Assembly: GCF_030652235.1 (NCBI RefSeq) | Contig: NZ_JAUSBA010000057.1 | Location: forward strand, 40,738-104,737 | Source of the DNA: Cypionkella sp. | GTDB taxonomy: Bacteria; Pseudomonadota; Alphaproteobacteria; Rhodobacterales; Rhodobacteraceae | Reading direction: 5' to 3' | Length of the DNA stretch: 64,000 nt | Made by a program: the position numbers and the translations under genes | Notes under the pieces: model-generated | The model's database searches: none | What the model saw: only the letters and a program-made list of their open reading frames with translations | Told to the model about the DNA's origin: nothing | Part shown: piece after piece, positions 26,623 to 34,294 of the stretch | Layout: every line of letters begins with the position of its first letter | Position numbering within the stretch: position 1 is the stretch's first letter

Positions 26623-27534
26623 ATGCCGCTATTCCATTTCCCTTTAACATTCTGGGTTCCTGCGACCTCTGACATGGTGCCTTGCTCGCCGTTCGCATTT
26701 GTCCCCCGACAATGGGAGGTTTCCGTATACGACCTTTATTCACTCGCCGCAGAACAACACCCACTAGGCCTTCCAGTGGAGTTGATGCAGGTCTATCTCA
26801 GGCATGTGCATCTGGAAATTGCCGTGGACGCCCCGGACCACCCCACAGCGTGGAGGTTGCTCGATACATTGCGCGCCGTGCTGTACAGTCGTGGCTTGAA
26901 GCCGACGGTTGCACCTTTCGCAACAAGTTACTCCCTCAATGCCTACGCAGGTATAAACTCCAGAGGCTCGGAAACATTGCGGGCAAAACTGCCTGACGGA
27001 TTACGTGACGGCATTCAGGCCAAAGAAACCAAGGTTCAGGCATGGCCTACCGAATTATTCCTAACGTGTCATAGGGGCGGACCGGACCTCACAGAGATGA
27101 TAACGCCTGAGGATTTTCTTTCTGCCGTCGAAGCCTGTGCGATCTGGCAACGTATTGAAGACAAGCACTCAGCCGCTCGCGTCATCCGCAACGCTTTAGT
27201 AAAAGCGCCTCTGATGCCCGACCTCTCATCTTCAATTTTGCATATGTGGCAAGCACTCGAAAATCTGTTCGGTATCAGCAGCGAAATCACTTACCGAGTC
27301 TCGCTCCTACTCGCAGAATTGTGCGTACCAGTTGCACCCCGAAGCACCACCTACACAACAGCCAAGGCCAGTTACGGTGACCGGAGTAAAATTGCACATG
27401 GGTCAAATTCTCCAGTTGTGGATGCCCAGTGGCAACGCGCTTGGGGACTTCTGCAAAACGTGTCAAAAGCCATACTCCACAGAGGCAGCATTCCATCTGC
27501 CAATGATTTGACCGATGAACTTCTAAACCGCTAA
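26623..27534 (+). CDS. HEPN-domain protein, candidate anti-phage RNase
   Basis: A 303-residue protein. The C-terminal half (about 180-303) ends in an ApeA-like HEPN domain with the motif YGDRSKIAHGS, giving the R254-x4-H259 pair that forms the RNase site in HEPN toxins. The N-terminal 170 residues resemble no family I can name and may sense the trigger. It has its own intergenic surroundings and no partner antitoxin beside it, as in several single-gene abortive-infection systems. It sits on a mobile element between replication and tail genes, where defence cargo is often found. The start at 26623 gives the conserved length; a longer frame to 26509 is unlikely. Confidence 0.72.
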   Translation: MPLFHFPLTFWVPATSDMVPCSPFAFVPRQWEVSVYDLYSLAAEQHPLGLPVELMQVYLRHVHLEIAVDAPDHPTAWRLLDTLRAVLYSRGLKPTVAPFATSYSLNAYAGINSRGSETLRAKLPDGLRDGIQAKETKVQAWPTELFLTCHRGGPDLTEMITPEDFLSAVEACAIWQRIEDKHSAARVIRNALVKAPLMPDLSSSILHMWQALENLFGISSEITYRVSLLLAELCVPVAPRSTTYTTAKASYGDRSKIAHGSNSPVVDAQWQRAWGLLQNVSKAILHRGSIPSANDLTDELLNR

Positions 27535-27932
27535 CCGTCCGAAAGCCCTTTCAGCGGCCCTCGATCATTGGTTTTGAAACCATTAACACGTTAAGTTATA
27601 GAAAGTTGCGCCATCATGCATCAAAACGAGCGATTATTGCGTAAGGGATTTTCGGCCCTCCCTATCCGCTGCCTGACGGCAGCAGTCATAATCTTGCGAA
27701 ATCAAACATCACAGAGAAATAATATTACGCACGGGACAATCGAGCTATGCTGTCAGCGCGTAGCTAGCCCCTTAATGACCAGAAATCCCCCCTCTCCGAC
27801 CCCCTCAAAAACAACCCCCATTGAAATCGTTGGATAATTCTGGGGTCAGCACCCCTGCGGCATATTACATAATGACTATTATAGGACTGTTAGCGCTAAC
27901 ATTTGTCAGTTATGACTTGCTTCGACTGATTA

Positions 27933-28282
27933 CCTCGACACCGGGCAGGGCATCACCTCGACACACACACACGCCTAACGGCGTCCAGTGTCACCATACC
28001 ACGCCAGCACCACGACCCCCACACCCTCGACAGGCCCATGACCTCGACACGCCTATGACCTCATACACCATCACCGAACGCCGTTAGGCGTCATGCTGTC
28101 AGTACATCACACCATCACGCCTAACGGCGTCCACTGACAGCCCACTGACGCCATACCCTGCTGTATCCGCTGCCTTACACACGCCAACCTGACAGGCCCT
28201 TAGACCGCCTCCTATGGCCTCTGTTGGCGTGTCGTGCCGATGCCCGATCAGGGTGTGAAGTACCCCCGCCATCACCTCGACA
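27933..28282. repeat. CCTCGACA repeats in non-coding DNA
   Basis: Exact CCTCGACA at 27933-27940, 27956-27963, 28025-28032, 28042-28049 and 28275-28282, with two more at 18726-18733 and 18795-18802. All seven are on the plus strand in intergenic DNA of the element. The gap 27535-28816 holds this, the palindromes below and no convincing gene. Confidence 0.55.
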
Positions 28283-28404
28283 TGGTGAAACGTATGCGCG
28301 CCGATCACATTGCAGGGTCAAAAGTACGCCCGCCGATGACATGACAGGGTGTGACTCGGTGGCTTGTCCGATTTGCTGACATTTGACCGACCGCCGTTAG
28401 GCGG
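27971..28404. repeat. ACGCCTAACGGCGT palindromic repeats
   Basis: ACGCCTAACGGCGT at 27971-27984 and 28117-28130, its reverse complement at 28078-28091, and the variant CCGCCGTTAGGCGG at 28391-28404. A second inverted pair, CTGTCAGT at 28096-28103 and ACTGACAG at 28133-28140, interleaves with the first, as in a pseudoknot or overlapping binding sites. Confidence 0.55.
28236..28360. repeat. Degenerate direct repeats GCCGAT...CAGGGT
   Basis: Three related units start at 28236, 28300 and 28332: GCCGAT, then 8-9 bases, then CAGGGTGTGA or CAGGGTCAAA. They may be binding sites; divergence makes the call weak. Confidence 0.35.
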
Positions 28405-28739
28405 CAATTATCCAGCAAAATCAATGGGGTGGCTCCAGACCGGGGTACCCCCCACCTGCAGGAAGTGCCCTGTACCCGCGCACATGCCGCTACACAACCC
28501 GGCGATTTTGGAATCCGAGAATCCAATTCGTTAAAACACATGCCTCACAAAAATTTTCACCAATCCAATGCCACAGAAGTTGTATTGATCGCCCCGAATT
28601 GCAGCGTGATCGGATAAACCGATATGTCCCCCGATTTGAAAATTGGGTCGATTCCTGCTATATAGATAGAGCCTAGCCCAGATAGGCAAAGGGCAGCGGA
28701 CGAAGTTTTTCAGCCATTCAATAATCCGCTGCCAACCAT

Positions 28740-28800
28740 AAAAATGTGGTGGGCCGTTTAGATATCGGCCCATCACCACCCCCAAATCCCCCACATTTTT
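28740..28800. other. Stem-loop region upstream of the tape measure gene
   Basis: AAAAATGTGG at 28740-28749 pairs with CCACATTTTT at 28791-28800, and TGGGCCG at 28750-28756 with CGGCCCA at 28766-28772. The outer stem ends 16 bases before the tape measure start codon and could shape its translation, or terminate upstream transcription. Confidence 0.5.
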
Positions 28801-28816
28801 ATGATCGAATACGCCT

Positions 28817-31800
28817 ATGGCCTCCAGCACTGAATCCCACTCACTTGTATTGCAAATCGACGCGGCTCCGGCGGAATCTGGAGCCAAGAAATTTCAATCT
28901 GCTATCAATGCAATCAAGCAAGCCGTGGCTGGCCTCGACCGAGACACTGACGGACTCTTCTTGAAGCTGAAAACTATCAGCCCAAAAGTTGACGTATCCG
29001 GGCTGAAAACAGCCACCAGCGCTACCAACGAACTAACATCCTCGACTGGTTCCGCTGACGCGGCAGCAACCCGCATGGGCCAGCAAATCCAGCGCGTAGC
29101 ACTGGCCAGCGCCGCAGCCCTGCGCACGTCCGAGAACGCTGCACAGCGCCTCAATCTCCGACTCCACGATGTCGGTGATGTCGCCGGAATTGACCGCGCC
29201 AACGCCCGTCTGATTGCCCTACGCACAAGCCTACTTGCCGCCTCGACACCCCTACAGGTCCGCCAAGCCCGTTCAACGTTCGCGACAGCACACGACTCCG
29301 ACAGCCGCAGCGCCATTGATGCACAGACCCGCCGCTTCGATCTCCAGCAACAAGCGCAAGCCGAGATTCAAGCCTCGAAAGCCGCTGCGCTTCATGCATC
29401 CGAACTTGACGCCCTTGCAATGAAGTACAATCCACTCCGTAGCGCCTCGATGGCATACGCGGCAACGCTGGAGGAAATCAATCGCGCGGAATCCGCCGGG
29501 GTTTTGACTTCGCAGCTTGCTACCGCCGCGCGTCAGCGCGCTGCACAGTCTCTCACCTCTGCCAGCGCGGGCAACGCTGCTTATGCCGTATCGGCAGGTC
29601 AAGCAAAATTCGCTGCACAATCAATGGCCTACCAAACGCAGGACGTGATTACCATGGCCTTGATGTCAGCGAATCCGCTTCAAGTCGTCGCCAGTCAAAT
29701 TTTTCAGGTTTCCAGCGCCATGGATCAGGCAGGAAGTAAATCTGCCGCTTTGAAGGCTGTAAAATCTTCATTGCTAGGCCTACTTTCGCCAAGCACGCTC
29801 GCCGTGGGTGCGGTGATCCTGCTTACAACGGTTCTGGTGCAACTCGGAACTTCCATGTTCGGGGCGTCAGAACCTACTAAAACATTCGCGGAAGCCTTGG
29901 GAGATTCCACCACCGCCATTAGCAATCTATCTAGCGCGACAGATACGCTTGCCAGTGCGCGTTTGGGTTCGCTGGCTTCGGGTTACGGCGTGGTGAATGA
30001 GGCCCTCCAAACGCATCTGGAAAAACTGCAACAGGTCGCCACGCTGGAGGCTATGACGGCGAACCGCAACAACGTCCAAGCCGCTGAATCTGGCCTCACC
30101 GGATCATGGTTAAATTCCGATCTAGATGACATTCAAAACAAATTAGGAATGACTATCGGCAGCGCCCGCCAATTCGTCTTTCTTTTGGATCAGGTCAAGG
30201 CAAGCGATTCATTCGCGGAGCAAGCCAAATCTATCAGCAACGCGCGCTCATTCATGGAATCGCTGGGCATAACTTTGACCAATTCTGACGGCGCGGCCCG
30301 CGATATGCTTATGAGCCTGATCAAAGCAGAGGACGCCGGATTGAAGTTGAAAGCCGCCGCCGATGGCAGCGGTTCCGCCATCGCGACCGCCACCAGCCAA
30401 ACGAGCGCTTGGGCGTCCGCTATGTCGTCTGTTCGGTCAGAAATCTCTGCCATAATGGCGGGGTTGTCCGCCTTGTCAGGCGGCGCGATCAATTTCGCAG
30501 CAGGACGCGCGGAACTCTTGGCCCTTAACGCTGGCAAGTCGATTGAAGCAGCCGCCCAAGATCGCCAGCGCGCGGAACTCGATATGAAATTGGGACAAGA
30601 GGCCACCGCCGCCGCAAGCAGGGGCAAAGGCGCTGTGTGGATCAACGCAGGCCTCGCCACCCTCCAGCGCAGCCAATTTGAGGCCCAACTGGAGCAAACC
30701 ACCGCGCTCAATACAGCACGGGAAGCCGCCCGCAAGCGCGACACGGCAAGCGCAGGTGGTGGCGCTGGTAAGGGCGGATTCAAGGCCCTAGACGATACGA
30801 AAGTCACAGCCGACATCTTGAAGCGTGCTCAGGCCTTGAACGTGGAAAACCACGCCCTGCAAGCCGTGATCAACAGCACATACAAATCAGAGGAAGCCGC
30901 AAAGCTGTTCGGGGAAGCCATGGTTGCGGGTAACGGTGCAGTGGACAGCACGACCCGCGCCATGCTCGCGCAGATCGACGCGGCGGCTCTGCTCAATGAG
31001 CAGTTGACGCGTGCGGCTAAGGACCCTGTCCGCGAATTCTTGGCATCGGTTCCGCTATGGGAAGAGGCCAGCCGATCCATCCAAGGGTCTATCGTTAACA
31101 ACATGTCTGACACGCTGGCGGACTTCTTCAAAACCGGAAAACTCAATCTTGCTTCCTTTGCGTCATCGGTGGCGGGAACCATGGCGGATTTCCTCGCCAA
31201 GCAAACCACTGGGATGATCCTAGGCAAGTTTGGGATTACGGGGGCAATCACCGGGAACGAAACCGCGCGCGGCGGACAGCAAGCCGCTGGCATGATCGGC
31301 AATAGCATGATTCACGCCGGACAGGTGGTCTCAAACCTACTGCACGGGTCGCTTGTATCAGGCGCGCGCAATGTTGGCACGACCGTTACCACCACCATGA
31401 GCACCAGCGGGCAAGCCGCTGGAAACAGCCTGCAGCGCGGCGTTGAAACAGGAAGCCAGCGCGGCGCGCGGACATTGGGGGATGTGTTGATGCAGGCCCT
31501 GTCAGGTGGCGGTGGTGGCGGCGGTTTCTTAGAGGTGATCGGCGGCGTTCTAGCTGGCGCGTTCTCGGAGGGCGGTTATTCATCTTCGCCCATATCCAGC
31601 ACCATGCTATCGCCAGCGGCTTTTCGCAATGCACCCCACTTTGCTGAAGGAACGGCTAATACGTCTGGGATTCCGGCAGTGCTCCACGACAACGAAGCCG
31701 TAATCCCCCTAAGTCGTGGTCGCAAGATCGGTGTGGACCTCAAAGGCGGCGGGGGCGGTGGCAACACCACAACCACGTTCGGCGATATCAACACCACCGT

Positions 31801-31954
31801 CACAATCGACGGCGCAGGCGGTGACATGTCCGACTCCGCAACCGCCACCGCCATGGCAAACAACATCGCCACCATGATCAATCTAAAGGTCAAAGAGTCG
31901 ATGGCGGATGCTGCCCGATACGGTGGTATGATGAATCCGAGAGGCGGGCGCTAA
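28817..31954 (+). CDS. Phage tail tape measure protein
   Basis: A 1045-residue tape measure protein, which sets tail length and is ejected during DNA entry. Evidence: a long Ala/Ser/Gln-rich helical N-terminal half; a hydrophobic stretch (about 325-345, TLAVGAVILLTTVLVQLGTSMFG); the lambda gpH-like C-terminal segment FFKTGKLNLASFASSVAGTM (about 769-790); and a Gly-rich end with GIPAVLHDNEAVIPLSRG. Lambda-type siphovirus proteins have this order. The start ATG at 28817 has no strong Shine-Dalgarno. The next gene, also lambda tail-tip type, starts 2 bp after it. No other head or tail gene lies upstream, which is unusual. Confidence 0.88.
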   Translation: MASSTESHSLVLQIDAAPAESGAKKFQSAINAIKQAVAGLDRDTDGLFLKLKTISPKVDVSGLKTATSATNELTSSTGSADAAATRMGQQIQRVALASAAALRTSENAAQRLNLRLHDVGDVAGIDRANARLIALRTSLLAASTPLQVRQARSTFATAHDSDSRSAIDAQTRRFDLQQQAQAEIQASKAAALHASELDALAMKYNPLRSASMAYAATLEEINRAESAGVLTSQLATAARQRAAQSLTSASAGNAAYAVSAGQAKFAAQSMAYQTQDVITMALMSANPLQVVASQIFQVSSAMDQAGSKSAALKAVKSSLLGLLSPSTLAVGAVILLTTVLVQLGTSMFGASEPTKTFAEALGDSTTAISNLSSATDTLASARLGSLASGYGVVNEALQTHLEKLQQVATLEAMTANRNNVQAAESGLTGSWLNSDLDDIQNKLGMTIGSARQFVFLLDQVKASDSFAEQAKSISNARSFMESLGITLTNSDGAARDMLMSLIKAEDAGLKLKAAADGSGSAIATATSQTSAWASAMSSVRSEISAIMAGLSALSGGAINFAAGRAELLALNAGKSIEAAAQDRQRAELDMKLGQEATAAASRGKGAVWINAGLATLQRSQFEAQLEQTTALNTAREAARKRDTASAGGGAGKGGFKALDDTKVTADILKRAQALNVENHALQAVINSTYKSEEAAKLFGEAMVAGNGAVDSTTRAMLAQIDAAALLNEQLTRAAKDPVREFLASVPLWEEASRSIQGSIVNNMSDTLADFFKTGKLNLASFASSVAGTMADFLAKQTTGMILGKFGITGAITGNETARGGQQAAGMIGNSMIHAGQVVSNLLHGSLVSGARNVGTTVTTTMSTSGQAAGNSLQRGVETGSQRGARTLGDVLMQALSGGGGGGGFLEVIGGVLAGAFSEGGYSSSPISSTMLSPAAFRNAPHFAEGTANTSGIPAVLHDNEAVIPLSRGRKIGVDLKGGGGGGNTTTTFGDINTTVTIDGAGGDMSDSATATAMANNIATMINLKVKESMADAARYGGMMNPRGGR

Positions 31955-31956
31955 CT

Positions 31957-32304
31957 ATGCCTGACACCTTCCCCGCCATTGCCCCAGACACCAAGTCAAA
32001 GCGCCAGCGCGCTGCCCGTATCCTTCAAGCTGACTTCGGAGACGGATACGCCCAAGCTGGACCCGATGGAATTAACACCACCGTCGAAAATTGGGACCTC
32101 TCCTTTGAGAATTACCCCATCTCGGACGTTACGACCCTGACCGCCTTCCTCGATGCTCAGGCATCATACAAAAGCTTCTACTGGACCCCGCCGAATGAGG
32201 CCACGCCGAAGCTATGGCGGCAGGATGGTGACTACACTGTGGGGTATCCGGGGCCGCTGACGCGGTCCCTGTCGGTGAAGATCAAGCGAGTCTACTCGCT
32301 GTAG
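31957..32304 (+). CDS. Lambda gpM-like minor tail protein
   Basis: A 115-residue protein of the phage minor tail protein family typified by lambda gpM, with the conserved DFGDGYAQAGPDGINT near the N-terminus and the C-terminal YTVGYPGPLTRSLSVKIKRVY. In lambda this component is assembled at the tail tip, with the tape measure. It follows the tape measure gene by 2 bp, the same order as lambda H-M, but the L, K, I and J homologues that normally follow are absent. Its end is 128 bp from attR. Confidence 0.87.
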   Translation: MPDTFPAIAPDTKSKRQRAARILQADFGDGYAQAGPDGINTTVENWDLSFENYPISDVTTLTAFLDAQASYKSFYWTPPNEATPKLWRQDGDYTVGYPGPLTRSLSVKIKRVYSL

Positions 32305-32343
32305 AATCGGTGCTAACGCACCCCCGCCCTACCCCGTCACCTC

Positions 32344-32373
32344 CATACATGAAGAGCCGCACATACATACATG
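32344..32373. repeat. CATACATG repeats, candidate integrase arm sites (right)
   Basis: CATACATG at 32344-32351 and 32366-32373, matching the three copies at 17000-17039. The second copy lies in the loop of the hairpin at 32355-32382. Confidence 0.55.
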
Positions 32374-32382
32374 GGTGCGGCT
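32355..32382 (+). terminator. Hairpin after the gpM-like gene
   Basis: AGCCGCAC at 32355-32362 pairs with GTGCGGCT at 32375-32382, followed by CCGTTTCT. It could terminate the tail genes; the T tract is weak, so an alternative is a structural part of attP. Confidence 0.45.
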
Positions 32383-32432
32383 CCGTTTCTGTAAGTCATT
32401 GATTTTGTTGTATCTGATCCGTCAAAATGGCA

Positions 32433-32452
32433 GTCAGCGACATCACCGTGAT
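32433..32452. other. attR core of the integrative element
   Basis: GTCAGCGACATCACCGTGAT, identical to 16905-16924. The host MATE gene start continues on its right. Confidence 0.9.
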
Positions 32453-32521
32453 ATGACGAAAGAGGTTGCCCTCGACAAATTTCGCCTGCTGACCCGGCGC
32501 TTTAACCACTTGCTCTGCCAT
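32433..32521 (-). pseudogene. MATE transporter, 5' fragment
   Basis: From ATG at 32521 the frame reads MAEQVVKAPGQQAKFVEGNL, FRHITV and then MSLT across the core, after which it enters element sequence. A G-rich AGGGTG lies upstream. This is the missing start of the gene whose remainder is at 15638-16918. It still has its own promoter region, so the transcript now runs into the element's right end. Continuity was deduced by hand translation. Confidence 0.9.
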
Positions 32522-32735
32522 CTACACCCTGCGGAAAGTCACCCCTCCGCTACCTTTGCTTCAAATTGCCCGGAAAATTGCCGCGCGGGGGCAGGATGTA
32601 GCTTTGCATCTGCAAGAACAAAGGATCAAGCCGCAACCAGCCCATACGGCGGCGCAAAGCCCCTGCGCAAATGATTGACGCGGGCAAGCCAACTGGCCGC
32701 CCGCGTCATGCGTGGTTAGTGGTCTGGCAGTGGGT

Positions 32736-34097
32736 TTAGTCAGTGCTTGTCTCGCCCAGTTGCAGACCCGCCGGGGCGTGCAGATCATGCACTGGCACGA
32801 ACGAAGTCGGCAAGTCTTCGCCCCGCAGTGCTGCGTCAAGCTTGCCGCGATCCAGCGCATTCTCCCAGCGGCTGACCACCACCGTCGCCACGGCATTGCC
32901 GATGAAATTGGTGATCGAGCGGCATTCCGACATGAACCGATCCACCCCAAGGATAAGCGCCATGCCCGCGACCGGCACCGTTGGCACCACCGACAGGGTT
33001 GCCGCCAGCGTGATAAAGCCCGCACCCGTCACGCCAGCTGCCCCCTTCGACGACAGCATCGCCACCGCAAGCAGCGTGATCTGATCGCCGAGCGACAGGT
33101 CGATATTGGTCGCCTGAGCGATGAACAGCGCGGCCAACGTCATGTAGATGTTGGTGCCATCGAGGTTAAACGAATAGCCCGTCGGCACCACCAACCCCAC
33201 CACCGGGCGGGCGCAACCGGCACGCTCCATCTTCTCCATCAGCGCAGGCAGCGCCGATTCCGATGACGAGGTGCCCAGCACCAGCAAGATTTCGGTTTTC
33301 AGATACGCGATCAGCCGGAAGATCGAGAACCCGTTCAGCGCGCAAACCGTGCCAAGCACCACGATGATGAACAGGGCCGATGTCAAATAGAACGTGCCCA
33401 CCAAAGCCGCCAGATTCACCAAAGATCCGATACCATATTTGCCGATGGTAAAGGCAAAAGCCCCAAACGCGCCAATTGGGGCTGCTTTCATCAGGATATC
33501 GACGATGCGAAACACCACTTTGCTGATCGTCTCAAACAGATCGACCACGGGCCGCGCTTTCTCGCCAATCAGGATCACGCCAACACCAAACAGGATGGCG
33601 ATGAACAGCACTTGCAGGATGTTGCCGTCGACAAAGGCTGAAACCATGGTGTCGGGGATTATGCCCAGCATAAAGCCGGTCACCGTGGTCTCATGCGCCT
33701 TCTCGCTATAGCCCTGTACCGCAGAGGCATCCAGCGTGGCCGGATCAATGTTCATGCCAGCGCCCGGTTGCACCACATTGGCGACGATCAAGCCCACGAC
33801 CAGCGCTAGCGTCGAGAACACGAAGAAATAACCAAACGCCTTGGCCGCAACCGTTCCGACACCGCGCAGGCTGGTCATGCCCGCCAGCCCGGTGACGATC
33901 GTCAGAAAGATCACTGGGGCGATGATCATCTTCACCAGCTTGATAAAGCCATCGCCCAGCGGTTTCAGCGACTCGCCGACGCTAGGCCAGAAATGCCCGA
34001 TCAACGCGCCCAGAATGATGGCGAAGATGACTTGGAAATAAAGTGTGCGATAGAACGGACGCGGCACTTGTGCCACGGAAGTGGTGTTGATCTGCAT
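32736..34097 (-). CDS. dctA: C4-dicarboxylate transporter DctA
   Basis: A 453-residue symporter of the DAACS family that imports succinate, fumarate and malate with protons. It has eight helices plus the reentrant loops: [11 protein letters not shown], the serine-rich [17 protein letters not shown], and [28 protein letters not shown] and NLDGTNIYM are signature motifs. A strong GGGAGGAG Shine-Dalgarno precedes the start. It is divergent from dctB, with 197 bp between, and faces toward the element's attR. The dctBD pair on the other strand should control it. The gap 32522-32735 has no gene. Confidence 0.95.
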   Translation of the reverse strand: MQINTTSVAQVPRPFYRTLYFQVIFAIILGALIGHFWPSVGESLKPLGDGFIKLVKMIIAPVIFLTIVTGLAGMTSLRGVGTVAAKAFGYFFVFSTLALVVGLIVANVVQPGAGMNIDPATLDASAVQGYSEKAHETTVTGFMLGIIPDTMVSAFVDGNILQVLFIAILFGVGVILIGEKARPVVDLFETISKVVFRIVDILMKAAPIGAFGAFAFTIGKYGIGSLVNLAALVGTFYLTSALFIIVVLGTVCALNGFSIFRLIAYLKTEILLVLGTSSSESALPALMEKMERAGCARPVVGLVVPTGYSFNLDGTNIYMTLAALFIAQATNIDLSLGDQITLLAVAMLSSKGAAGVTGAGFITLAATLSVVPTVPVAGMALILGVDRFMSECRSITNFIGNAVATVVVSRWENALDRGKLDAALRGEDLPTSFVPVHDLHAPAGLQLGETSTD

Positions 34098-34294
34098 TGT
34101 GGTCTCCTCCCAACATGCGGATGACTAGTTTGTGACGCTATAGTGACAGGTGACCTACTTGTTGCGTAGAAATGAGGCGCCTAATGGCAATGCGTTGATG
34201 TCATAGGTTTTTCTCGCCGATCAGTGCAAATATATGTGCGCTTTTCCACACGCTTAATTCGTGATAGTCTGGAAATAGAAACAACAGGCCGCAG

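Larger units (their letters stand above)
16925..32452. mobile_element. 15.5-kb integrative element in the MATE gene (phage satellite or prophage-like)
   Basis: The ends are the 20-bp direct repeats at 16905-16924 and 32433-32452. The element carries a tyrosine integrase beside attL, CATACATG repeats near both ends, two operons of small genes, a primase/helicase-like gene, an iteron-like array, a HEPN gene, repeat-rich non-coding DNA, and tape measure and gpM-like tail genes beside attR. Codon use and base composition are less GC-rich than the host. Terminase, portal, capsid, holin and lysin genes are not visible. This fits a satellite dependent on a helper, or a decayed prophage. The intact att cores suggest it can still excise. 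Confidence 0.9.

Noticed and set aside
27616..28087. Two open frames in the non-coding region before the tape measure gene
   Set aside because: They have no Shine-Dalgarno, run through the CCTCGACA and palindrome repeats, and show no recognisable protein pattern, apart from one possible hydrophobic stretch.
16905..32452. tRNA or tmRNA gene as integration target
   Set aside because: The att core lies in MATE coding sequence, as shown by the restored reading frame. No tRNA-like sequence was seen at either end.
16925..32452. Complete functional prophage
   Set aside because: No terminase, portal, capsid, tail tube, host-recognition or lysis genes were found on either strand; only the tape measure and gpM-like tail genes are present.
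34098..34294. Sigma54 promoter upstream of dctA
   Set aside because: A GCGCAC...TTTGCA stretch near 34226-34245 resembles the consensus, but lacks the GG and the spacing is one base too long.
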